The notes under the pieces: model-generated
Database searches by the model: none
What the model saw: the letters and a program-made list of their open reading frames with translations, nothing else
Told to the model about the DNA's origin: nothing
Shown: piece after piece, positions 55,563 through 64,000 of the stretch
Position numbering within the stretch: position 1 is the first letter of the stretch
Layout: each line of letters begins with the position of its first letter
Origin: Blepharisma stoltei
Lineage: Eukaryota; Ciliophora; Heterotrichea; Heterotrichida; Blepharismidae
NCBI GenBank assembly: GCA_914767885.1
Contig: CAJZBQ010000030.1
Coordinates: forward strand, 620,001 to 684,000
DNA: 64,000 nucleotides
Direction of reading: 5' to 3'
Program-made: the position numbers and the translations under genes

Positions 55563-55951
55563 CTCCCCCCCCCCCTCCGTGAGCGAACAAAAAAATTTTG
55601 TTCGCTCACGGAGGGGGGTTAATTTTTTTTTTTTAAAAAAAAATTTATATATAAATTTTTATAAAATATTTTTTTTCGAAATTTTAAAAAAAATCCTAAT
55701 TTGCAAAAATTGGGAAGCAAATATTAATTTAATTTGCAAAATTTATGTTTTTAAAACGCAATTTGTTTAAAATTAAACAGAATTAGCTCTAGATTTCATT
55801 ATACTAATTATCACTTATATATCAAAATTTTTTTCCATTAAAATTTTTTCTATTAAAAAAATTTTTGTTCACTCACGGAGGGTGGGTTTTTGGTCAAAAA
55901 ATGGCGATTTTTCTAATGGTTTTGTTCGCTCACGGAGGGGGGGGGGAGTTA
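55563..55951 (+). mobile_element. MITE, CCGTGAGCGAAC family, near-identical to 31527 copy
   Basis: 389 bp between TTA 55560-55562 and TTA 55949-55951. It matches 31527-31910 almost base for base, including the unusual GGTCAAAAAATGGCGATTTT segment, so the family moved recently. Confidence 0.92.
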
Positions 55952-56505
55952 GCATCTGAAATTAATAAATGTATGGATTTACAAATTTCACCCATTGCAT
56001 CTTGCAAATTTCAATGAAAATCTCTGACATAAATTTGGCTTTTTAGATTAGTTGTTTATGTATCTTATAAGGTCAGCGTTTTATGGCCTTATGCCATATC
56101 TTAATGCCTCTTTTATCCTCACTTATTTGCTTCAACTTGGGATTTAGATTTCAAAACTGGGTTTTTGTAAATTTCAAGTGTTATTCTTTCCAATTTATAT
56201 ATTATTTTAGTGTATTTTTCTTTTATTTGCAAAGAAGAATATAATTTAATTTTCTTTAATTCAAGAATGCAAGCTTCTTAATTTTGGTTGCCCCTGCAAT
56301 AATGGGCTTTTTCTTAGTAATTCAATTCTTTCTCACTTATACTAAAGAGGTAAAGGTATGTATTTTCTTCTCATATAATAATCGTTTTATACAGATATTA
56401 CTATATGCAGTTGAATTTTCTAACAATAAATATTTTTGGCCAATTAAACACCCTCATCTAACGATTTTTATTAAATTTGATGTCAATTTTAATGCAATCA
56501 TCGAT
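55952..56505. other. No resolved gene
   Basis: AT-rich. A minus-strand frame MSEIFIEICKMQWVKF and alternative frame DAMGEICKSIHLLISDAKS next to the MITE hint at a disrupted gene. The remaining DNA up to 56505 shows no consistent frame. Confidence 0.35.
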
Positions 56506-56521
56506 GATTTATAAGGAAAGC

Positions 56522-56932
56522 GTAAAATAAAATGGCATTCGCTCGAGTGAAATTAGCTCTGTTAATTTTCTCTCCCTCAAGCAATTTTATTTTATTTATG
56601 GGGTTAGATTCTACCTTGAGAACTTCTGCACAGCAATAGCGGTTAACTCTGGGATAGCCAGAGGAACTGCTTCTCAGTGCATTCAGCGGCTCAGGTCTTT
56701 ACCTCTCAGCACACCCGAGAAAGGTGACCCTTAGGAGGAACACGTGCAGGAGCTGAGCTGAATAAAGCGTGGCAGCAGCGAAGCCTGAACGCTGTATTTG
56801 CCCGTGCTTTGGCGAATCAAAGTGGATCGATCCAGAAATTCACGGGTCCGACACGAGGACAAATATTGTGGCAGCTCTGGACAAGGCGACCCCGTAGTGG
56901 ACGTAAAAACCTTATAAATAACTTATGATTAA
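56522..56932 (+). mobile_element. SINE-like repeat (family B) with 16-bp target duplication
   Basis: Duplication GATTTATAAGGAAAGC (56506-56521) / GATTTATATGGAAAGC (56933-56948). Head TAAAATAAAATGGCATTCGC, terminal CCCCGTAGTGGACGTAAAAA and tail. Closest relative is the copy in the MORN gene. Confidence 0.85.
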
Positions 56933-57057
56933 GATTTATATGGAAAGCTGCCATTAAAATAAATTTTTTTTAAAATAAGATATCTTCAAGTGTATTAATA
57001 ATTTCAATAACTGTTTAAAATAAGAAATGAATTATTTGCTTTAGTCCAATGAAAGAT

Positions 57058-57233
57058 TATCGTTATTTGCAGGTTTTTGAACTTTACCACCTAAGTGTGG
57101 AATTTTTTCCGCGTGTGAAAAGAGGATTCCACATGTGAAATCAAAAGGGCTCCACACGTGAAAAAACCTTTTCACACGCGGAAAAAATTCCACACTTAGG
57201 TGGTAAAGTTTCAAAAATCTGCAAATAACGATA
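57058..57233. repeat. 176-bp palindromic element
   Basis: TATCGTTATTTGCAGGTTTT... pairs with ...TCTGCAAATAACGATA. Arms hold CTTTACCACCTAAGTGTGG and inverse. Same family as the nested palindrome at 13311-13479 (TATCGTTA, ACCACC, CACATGTGAAATCAAAAG). Confidence 0.85.
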
Positions 57234-57327
57234 TCAAAAATCTAAGAGCTGCTGCGTTACTATTGCGCATACAGTAATTTAAGCTTATAGAATTCATCTT
57301 TGACTTGAGTTGCGACTAAAATTTGCA

Positions 57328-58287
57328 TTAAATGGTTAAGCCTGAAGGATAAAAATCCACAAAGCTATAAAGGAAAAGATAATTTGCTAGAATGATGCTA
57401 ACGCTCAAGCATATATGAATAATGTGAATCCATCTGTATTTGGTAAATCCATAGAACATTGATTTAAATTTATCATTATAAATCATAATTTGGACTCGTC
57501 CATCTCTTTGAGATACTTTACTTTCTTCTGTTTGAGAGTAATTTGGTGAAATCTCCAAGAATTTATTCATGCACCTATACTTTTCACACATTTCCGGGTT
57601 ATAGACCATTCGCTGAAAGGGGTTCTCTATCTTTCCTCTATTTTCTTTGTATATTTTATATCCTCTTTCATAAATTCACCACATAGCGCAAAGCATTATA
57701 AGTCATATAGCCGAGAGCCTGCTTTTAATCGCCCTGGGTTACACGGATTAGCTCATCAGTGGCCAAGTTAAGCCCATGAGTTGGCAAGCGTCAGTATATT
57801 TTTCACTTGTCAACTTGTGGGTGGCTTGGCAGCGTTAATCCCACATGTTGATCCAGCAACGCGTAACCCAGGCTATTAAAAGCAGGTCGTGGGCTATATA
57901 AAGTTGAAGAAAGGCACAAAGCTGAGTGAAAGGTTAATCACTAACCTCATCGGATTTTAAAATAATTATTTGAAGAGAAAAAATCTAAAATTAAAAATGC
58001 CTTTTAAATCAAATTTAATGCATATTTTTAATAAGGAGAAATAAGTACCTAACTCTAAAAATCGGATAAAGTCAATAATAAAATTTATTCCTTTTGATGT
58101 TTTGGAATCGAACTCCATTTACCATGTTATAGTTTGTATTGTAGCAAGCGGCAAAATAATTGAATCTGAATATAGGATTGCATTTTAATTGTATAGGCCT
58201 TCCTTTGAATCTCACATTTTCTTGGCTAATTCGGCGAGACGGGCCTCTGGGTTGATTATCATCAACAATTGACGAAGATGAATTCAT
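57328..58287 (-). CDS. Membrane protein, function unknown
   Basis: MNSSSSIVDDNQPRGPSRRI cytosolic start, then after a 100-bp IES the segments VINLSLSFVPFFNFI and, past a palindromic IES, WLIMLCAMWWIYERGYK form hydrophobic helices with TGA-Trp. A polar loop follows and a last hydrophobic stretch (IIHICLSVSIILANYLFLYS). Two or more membrane spans. No family recognised. Joins RVRYL/VINLSL and FNFI/WLIML keep frame. Confidence 0.65.
57708..57898. mobile_element. 191-bp inverted-repeat IES in membrane-protein gene
   Basis: TATAGCCGAGAGCCTGCTTT... pairs with ...AAAGCAGGTCGTGGGCTATA; inner CCTGGGTTAC / GTAACCCAGG. Joining TA 57706-57707 to TA 57897-57898 restores the hydrophobic helix FNFIWLIML. 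Confidence 0.8.
57944..58043. other. 100-bp TA-bounded IES
   Basis: Joining TA 57942-57943 to TA 58042-58043 gives FRVRYLVINLSLSF. AT-rich with stops in the required frame. Confidence 0.65.
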
Positions 58288-58486
58288 ATTTATCTCCTAT
58301 CTATCATATATATAAAATCACTAAAATTATGGCGAGCATAATGGCGCCTTTTGCTCAGACTGAATTTAATGATGGATGTTTTAAGTTACATATTTAAATT
58401 AAAATCTACTTTTTATTTTTGTGCCTTTTCCTGAAAAATTCTCATTAGGACTATATTTTGGTTTTGGATATTATTATAATGCCTAA

Positions 58487-58738
58487 CTCTCCACTCTCCA
58501 AAAGCGAACAAAAATATCTTATTCACTCACAAAGGGGGGTTATTTTTTTTTTCAAAATTTAAAAAAATTCGTAAAAATTGAGAAGTAAAAAATAATTTAA
58601 TTTGCAAAATTATGCTTTAAAATGCAAGCTGTTTAAAATGGAACAGAATTGTCTAGAATTTCAGTTACTAATTATCACTTATATATAAAAATACTTTATA
58701 TTAAAACAATTTTTGTTCACTCACATCCGGGGGAGTAA
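58487..58738 (+). mobile_element. Intergenic MITE, degenerate CCGTGAGC family
   Basis: 252 bp between TAA 58484-58486 and TAA 58736-58738. CTCTCCACTCTCCAAAAGCG left, GTTCACTCACATCCGGGGGAG right, typical interior. Confidence 0.75.
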
Positions 58739-58816
58739 GGAAATCTATATTTTTCCCATTTTAATCGAAGTAATTAATATGGAAATCAGTAAAAATATTT
58801 TGAAAGATTTTTTAAA

Positions 58817-60948
58817 TTATTCTGACTCCCCCCCCCTTTAAATTGGAACTAAAATTTTGTTCCAATTTTAATTTTTTTTTAAAAAAAAATATCAATATAA
58901 AATTTTTTATAAAAAATATAAAATTTTAAAAAAAAAAAATTCAAAAAACTTATCGAATTAGATTAATAAATTTGTTTAATAAAACGCTATTTACTCTTTA
59001 TCTTTAAAACAAAGCAAGATATAACTAAATTTTCATATTAGTTAATACGCCACTATTAATTGGTATCAAAATTATTTACACAAAAATTATTATTTTTATT
59101 GATAAAAAAAATTAAAAAAAAAAAAATTTTGGAAAATTTATCGATCAAAGTGCTAATTTTGTTTAAATAAGATGCTATTTATACTCTATTCTTTAAAATA
59201 AAGCAAGAAATAAGTAAATTTTGAAATTTTATAAAGAATTCCTATTGAATTTATATCAAAACTATCCAAATAAAAAATATCATTTTTATCAAAAAAAACA
59301 AATTAATTTTTTTTTAAAATTTACCAATTAAGGATAATAAATTTATTTAAATAAGATGCTCTTTATACTTTTTTCTTTAAAAAAGAGCAAGATATAACTA
59401 AATTTTTAATTTTAGTTAAGAAGAAGCATTTAACTTATATCAAAACTTTTTAGATAAAAATTATATATAATTTTTTATTATAAAATTAAAAATTTTGTTC
59501 CAATTTAAAGGGGGGTTAATTTACCAAAAAAGTGGAAATTTTACCGATATTTTGTTCCAATTTAAAGGGGGGGTGAAGCAAATATATATTTCGTCTCCCG
59601 GATTTGATTTCTTAAATTATTGAGGAAATCATCAGTGATTTTCGGTTTTATTCGTGTTTCCCACATGGAGTTTTGTTCTAATTTCTTCATAAAATCTTCT
59701 ACTTCTTTATCAGCACTTTCATCTTCTGGAATAATTTGATTTTCGGTATTTTTATTTTTTCTTTTCTTTTTATGCAATTTTGAATTTTTCTTGCCTTCCC
59801 CATTTATATAGTTAACTAATTCATCAATTGGCATATTGTGTAGAGGCTCAATTTTGTCCTCGATATCGCTACTACTATCTGAATTATCGCTTGTGTTATA
59901 AATCATAGTTATTTCTTTACATTCTATTGGCAATTTATAGTGATTTTCTAAGTCTTTCCACATATATCTTAAATCTTTTTCCATTTTTGTTACGACTGGA
60001 ACTAGATAATGCTGAGAATGATTATTTTTTACGTATTCAATTACATCAGACTGATCTTTCACAATTTTCTCATAAAATATCAGCTTATTGATTTCCTCAA
60101 ACTTTAGTGAAGGATCAATAAAAAGATATCTCACAATTTTCCCTATTTCGGCTGCAGCATTTTGTAATGAATGAAAAGCTTCGTAAAGGCATATGCCATT
60201 TACAATAAATAGGCTTAATTTTATTAAAAATGTATTCCTTTGCACTAATATAAGTCCTAGCATTAACTCCTATTATTTTATTTTATATCAGAAATAGAAA
60301 ATATATAAAAGACCTAAAATTTGTATTGATTAAAAAAATATAGATTATTTTAATATTTTAATGGACCGTCATACAACTTTTAAGGCTTTGCTTTTTCCTT
60401 CAAGCTCTTCTATTTGACTGTCCAATGAGTCTATAAAATTATGAACGCAATCAAGTATTGAATCAGTCAATTCTGTTGAGAGTTTCGCAAATATGAGTTG
60501 TTTTATTTGATCTCTTAGTTTTTTTCTAAAATTTTTGTCTACAGCTAAGTTGTACTGCTGAACTTGCTCTAGAGGAGATTTCGATGAAAGCCTCTTTTCT
60601 TTTCGTAAGAGAAAATCGTTGAAATATTCGTTGTAAATTTGATTTATAGATGTGATATAATTAAATACATAATTATAATTTTTCATTATAAATTATGCAT
60701 GCTAAATGCAACAGAAACTTATTTTTAATAATAAATATAATAAAAATGCTTATATAAAATACTATAACATCTTCTTGAATTTCTTCAATATTTTCAGGAA
60801 TAGAATAAGCAAAAGCCTCAGGTGTTAGCCTGATATGAGTTAATTCCCCTGCAGAGCTTTCATCAGATGGCATCTGCTGGCTTTTACCCTGATTCAAGCT
60901 GCTTTTTGTGTATTTCGACTGTGATTTCTGGTTCCTTTTCTTGCCCAT
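58817..60948 (-). CDS. Hypothetical protein with hydrophobic segment and coiled coil
   Basis: Start MGKKRNQKSQSKYTKSSLNQ, acidic segment, helical region (KLRDQIKQLIFAKLSTELTD), a hydrophobic stretch (LIKLSLFIVNGICLYEAF), then a long charged region with a basic cluster (KLHKKKRKNKN). After two short IESs (60689-60764, 60266-60355) and a 751-bp MITE it ends RETKYIFASE*, the stop codon lying 3 bp beyond the MITE. TGA is Trp at VVWRSIKI. No known family. The joins are frame-consistent but rest on frame alone. Confidence 0.55.
58826..59576. mobile_element. 751-bp MITE-IES, TTTAAATTGGAAC family
   Basis: Between TGA 58823-58825 and TGA 59574-59576 (TCA on the coding strand). Nearly identical through its interior to 27927-28674. 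Removal joins KYIFAS to E and a TAA stop. Confidence 0.9.
60266..60355. other. 90-bp TA-bounded IES
   Basis: Joining TA 60264-60265 to TA 60354-60355 links VVWRSIKI to MLGLILVQRN in frame. Confidence 0.6.
60689..60764. other. 76-bp TA-bounded IES
   Basis: Joining TA 60687-60688 to TA 60763-60764 links EEIQEDVI to MKNYNYVFNYI in frame. Confidence 0.65.
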
Positions 60949-61023
60949 TTATTATAAATTCTATAACATTCTATTTTATTTATAATTTGTACGCAAAAAG
61001 ATTAATAATCAATAAAGTTCTTA

Positions 61024-62742
61024 TTACTTCTTACTTGGTGATTTAGCTCCAGCTTAATCATAAAATGGCGACATTCGTACGGTACCGATCTCCCGATCGG
61101 CACCACTCATTCTGTATTTTATGATTATGAGGCTTGGTTTTACATGGGAATTCTATCCCGGCTGAGGCTAGTCTGTCTGACCAGCCCTTAGGGAGCTTGA
61201 AGGCCTGTGGTTTTTCCACTTCCATCCTGCGGCAGCGAAGGAGCCTTTAGTCGTCACACGGTGTCAAGGAAGCAAGATGAAGTCGCTCACTCATGAGCCG
61301 TCGAAGCCGGGAACGTCATTTCCAAGCGTGCCTTGGTGCAACAAAGCAGGCTGGCCCAGCGGTCTGTGGGCCCGACACACGTAAAAATGGTGGCAGCTCT
61401 GGGTAACCGCTACCCCGTAGTGGACGAAAACGTATAGATTCTTTAAGTTAAGTTAAGATTTAGCTCCAGCTCCCGGCCCTGCCTTTTTCTTTCTATTTTT
61501 TTCCCCTTGTATATCTTCTTCTTCATCAGGTAACAATTTCGTAATAACACCAGCACCAACTGTTTTCCCTCCTTCTCTCAATGCAAATCTTGCCCCGACA
61601 TATAGTGGAAGTGGCATCTGCAATTTAAATTTAGCAGAGAAATGGTCTCCTCCTACAGCCATTTTTTTCTCTTCTGGGAACAAAATTTTTGACTGAATAT
61701 CAGCAGTTCTAATAAAACATTGAGGGGCAAATCCAGAGAAAAATGGCTTTTTCCTGCCACCTTCGTCTTCTTTTAGGACGTAGAGCTGCCCTTCGAAGTT
61801 AAAGTTAGTTTGATATGTGTTTGGTGGGGTGACGGCTTGCCCTCTATGGATATCTTCTTTTCTTAGACCTCTTAATAGTACACCGACGTTATCTCCAGGC
61901 TCTCCGACATCTAAGGTTTTTTTAAAGGTTTCTACGCTGATTACTGCAGTTCTGACAGGGTCTTTTTTAATTCCAATAAGGTCAGCGTCTGCACCTGGCT
62001 TGATAACTCCGTGCTCAATAGTCCCAGTGACCACACAGCCTCTCCCAGCAATATTGTAGCTTCCTTCAACACTTAAAAAGAATGGCTTGTCCTTGGGCCT
62101 TTCAGGGATCACCAAAGAATCGTCCATAGCGTCAAGCAATTCTTGGATTTTTTTAATTCCATACTCTGAGTCAGGCTCATTCAATGCACATAAAGCTGAT
62201 CCTTTTACAAACCTGGTATGCTCACCATCATATTCATACTTGTTAAGGACTTCTCTGACTTCCATTTCTACGATTTCTTGCAGTTCTGGGTCTGGTAGCA
62301 AGTCACATTTATTCATAAAAACCACGATGCTTTTAACGCCAGTTTGTCTACAAAGCAGGACATGCTCTCTTGTCTGTGGCATAAGACCTTCTCTTGCAGA
62401 GACGACAAGAATGGCGCCATCCATTCTTGCTGCACCTGTAATCATATTCTTTACATAATCAGCGTGGCCTGGACAGTCCATATGTGAATAATGCCGCTTA
62501 TCTGTTTGGTATTCAAGAGTACTTGTGTTGATTGTGATACCTCTGGCTTTTTCTTCTGGAGCGCAATCAATTTGTTCATATGTTCGTTCTTCGGCCATAC
62601 CTTTTTGATGGAGGTAGTGTGTGATAGCGGCGGTGAGCGTGGTTTTACCATGATCAATGTGTCCTACGGTGCCTACGTTTAAGTGAGGCTTATCACGGAT
62701 ATACTTTGCGAAAGACCTGGCGAATACACGCAGCATTACCAC
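61024..62742 (-). CDS. TUFM: Mitochondrial elongation factor Tu
   Basis: Translational GTPase delivering aminoacyl-tRNA to mitoribosomes. [20 protein letters not shown] is a mitochondrial presequence. G1 GHIDHGKTT, effector [10 protein letters not shown]3 DCPGHADY, G4 MNKCD and domain 2/3 sequences ([29 protein letters not shown]) are all intact. The C-terminus has a Lys-rich extension. A SINE-like unit with a 15-bp duplication sits in the last codons. As assembled, the protein ends GAGAKS* at 61453; without the insert it ends [10 protein letters not shown] at 61024. ATG at 62736 is an alternative start. Confidence 0.95.
61055..61456 (+). mobile_element. SINE-like insertion (family B) in the EF-Tu C-terminus
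   Basis: Perfect 15-bp duplication GATTTAGCTCCAGCT at 61040-61054 and 61457-61471. Head TAATCATAAAATGGCGACAT, hairpin, CCCCGTAGTGGACGAAAACG and tail TTTAAGTTAAGTTAA. Confidence 0.92.
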
Positions 62743-63047
62743 AGATTAAATTTTAATGAAAGCATATAAAGATGTTATGGAAGATTAAGAGATGAGGGGA
62801 GTGGGGAAAATTGGGGGTTTTCTTATGAATTTCTGTTAAAAATTAGGTAAAAATAAGTAAATATTGATTTTGTGTGGAGTTCAATTAAAGATTTAAAGAA
62901 TGAGAAAAATAAGAAAGAGGTTGAGAAAAGACAATAATGCAAGGCATAAGTATTCAATGAGTCATAATAGAAAAATTGTTTTTACTATGTAAGGAAAAAA
63001 TTTAAAGAATTATGTCAAATTTCAATAATAAATTAGATTAAATTGCT
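62743..63047. other. Intergenic, no gene seen
   Basis: AT-rich spacer between the EF-Tu 5' end and the copine 3' end. Confidence 0.5.
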
Positions 63048-64000
63048 CTAGAATTCAAATGGATTTTGAGCCCTAACTCCCCCCCCCCTCGAAGTTTCGA
63101 CTAAGATATAGGGAAAATTCCTATTTTTTTGGAAAATTAACTCCCCTCTAAGTTCGACCAAGACCTATATAAATTTACTAGGAAAATAAGCAATTTTTCA
63201 AAAATTTTAAACTATGTGGGTGTGAGCTTGCGATTTTTGTATTCAAGTTCTAAAAAAGCGTTAGAAAACCATTTTGCACTATTTTTTCTAACCCTTACAC
63301 CCTCTCAACCATACAGAAGAATATGATAAATTTTTTTTTTTTAACTACTAAATTATATAAAAAAAATTCTATATAATTTTTTTTTTAAAAATTTTTTTCT
63401 TAACCCCCTCGAAGTTCGACCAAAAAAATCTTGGTCGAACTTCGAGGGGGGGGAGTAAGTGGTGTAATATTAGCAAGTCTCATGTAAGATTCTATTTGCG
63501 ATGGTATCTCTTCTAAGATCTTATGCTGGAAAGTTTCATACGAACTGCTAAATTGTCTAAACGGGACAAACTGCACAATATCTCTAACAGCTTCATTTTG
63601 GTTTCGGTCTTTTAAAGTTCCACTATCAGAATCTAGCCTAACTCCCACCTTCGTGAGCGAACAAAACCATTAGAAAAATCGCTATTTTTTGCCCAAAAAC
63701 CCACCTCCGTGAGCGAACAAAAATTTTTTTAATAGAAAAATTTTATTGGAAAAATTTTGATATATAAATGATAATTATTATCATGAAATCTTTTGCTAAT
63801 TCTGTTTAGTTTTAAGCAAATTGCGTTTTGAAACATAAATTTTTCAATTAAATTAATATTTGCCTTCCAATTTTCGAGAAGTGGGATTTTTTTAATTTCC
63901 TAATCCCCCTCCGTGAACGAACAAATTTTTTTGTTCACTCACGGAGCAGGGGGAGTAAGCATATTAGAAAAGCATTCTCCTCCAACTCCCACAATAATAA
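63048..64000 (-). CDS. Copine-family protein (5' part beyond window)
   Basis: C-terminal copine vWA-like core: IIVGVGGECFSNMLRLDSDS, then VRDIVQFVPFRQF and KILEEIPSQIESYMRLAN, ending NITPLRAQNPFEF*. Copines are Ca-dependent phospholipid-binding proteins with N-terminal C2 domains (not in view). Two MITEs, 63077-63458 and 63642-63958, are removed by TAA-repeat joins to obtain this reading. Confidence 0.85.
63077..63458. mobile_element. MITE-IES, CTCGAAGTTCGACCAA family
   Basis: 382 bp between TAA 63074-63076 and TAA 63456-63458. Same layout as the CCGTGAGC family (back-to-back terminal motifs on one side, tandem on the other) but a different motif sequence. Removal joins NITPL to RAQNPFEF. 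Confidence 0.85.
63642..63958 (-). mobile_element. MITE-IES, CCGTGAGCGAAC family
   Basis: 317 bp between TAA 63639-63641 and TAA 63956-63958. Reverse orientation copy. Removal joins CFSNML to RLDSDSG. Confidence 0.88.

Noticed and set aside
55579-55770. Open frame starting MSEQKNFVRSRRGVNFFF
   Set aside because: It is translation of the MITE end; the same start recurs in every copy in the window.
61817-62458. Open frames opposite EF-Tu
   Set aside because: EF-Tu on the minus strand accounts for the sequence; antisense frames are by-products of its composition.
1-64000. Bacterial or organelle origin
   Set aside because: Spliceosomal introns, HECT, OCRL, syntaxin, copine and nuclear-encoded mitochondrial proteins show it is a eukaryotic nuclear chromosome.

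Overview
This is ciliate nuclear DNA, most likely from the germline (micronucleus) of a heterotrich of the Blepharisma type. Three observations support this. (1) TGA must be read as Trp while TAA and TAG are stops: TGA falls at the Trp of the inositol 5-phosphatase motif TWN, of kinase subdomain DIWSLG, and inside leucine-rich repeats. (2) Genes carry 15-nt GT...AG introns that restore frame exactly (18550, 29212, 29756, 31122, 40056, 51835). (3) Almost every gene is broken by AT-rich insertions flanked by TA or a 3-bp TNA direct repeat. Removing each insertion with one repeat copy rejoins a conserved protein, which is how internal eliminated sequences (IESs) behave. Genus is an inference; code, introns and interruptions are read from the sequence.

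Genes, left to right: a UBE3A-like HECT ligase (partial, -), a myristoylated MORN protein (-), two secreted proteins (DOMON; thioredoxin-like, +), a coiled-coil protein (+), a syntaxin (-), a four-cNBD kinase-like protein with a degenerate active site (+), an OSBP with START region (+), a B-box/LRR protein (-), an OCRL-like 5-phosphatase/ASH/RhoGAP protein (-), a PGP-like HAD phosphatase (+), a mitochondrial RAP-domain protein (+), CIAO1 (-), a SAM/U-box ligase (-), a TPR protein (-), proline dehydrogenase (+), a calcineurin-B-like protein (+), an M1 aminopeptidase (+) followed by a decayed copy of its own 5' end, several hypothetical genes, mitochondrial EF-Tu (-) and a copine (partial, -). 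Spacing is tight: start codons of the divergent OCRL and HAD genes are about 22 bp apart, and the OCRL stop lies 25 bp from the next gene's start.

The insertions fall into classes. (a) MITE-like elements of 250-750 bp with terminal motifs such as CCTCCGTGAGCGAACAAAA, TTTAAATTGGAAC or CTCGAAGTTCGACCAA, usually between TAA/TTA or TCA/TGA repeats. (b) Short TA-bounded pieces of about 62-115 bp without clear inverted repeats. (c) Long near-perfect palindromes. (d) GC-rich SINE-like units of about 0.3-0.6 kb with a head resembling ATAAAATGGC, a short tandem-repeat tail and 10-17-bp target-site duplications, several inside coding exons. (e) A 3.16-kb transposon with subterminal CGACATTT arrays and an 8-bp duplication inside the kinase domain. 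The most interesting point is that classes (d) and (e), which look like ordinary retro- or DNA-transposon insertions, sit in exons of conserved genes and would have to be removed as precisely as IESs for the genes to work.
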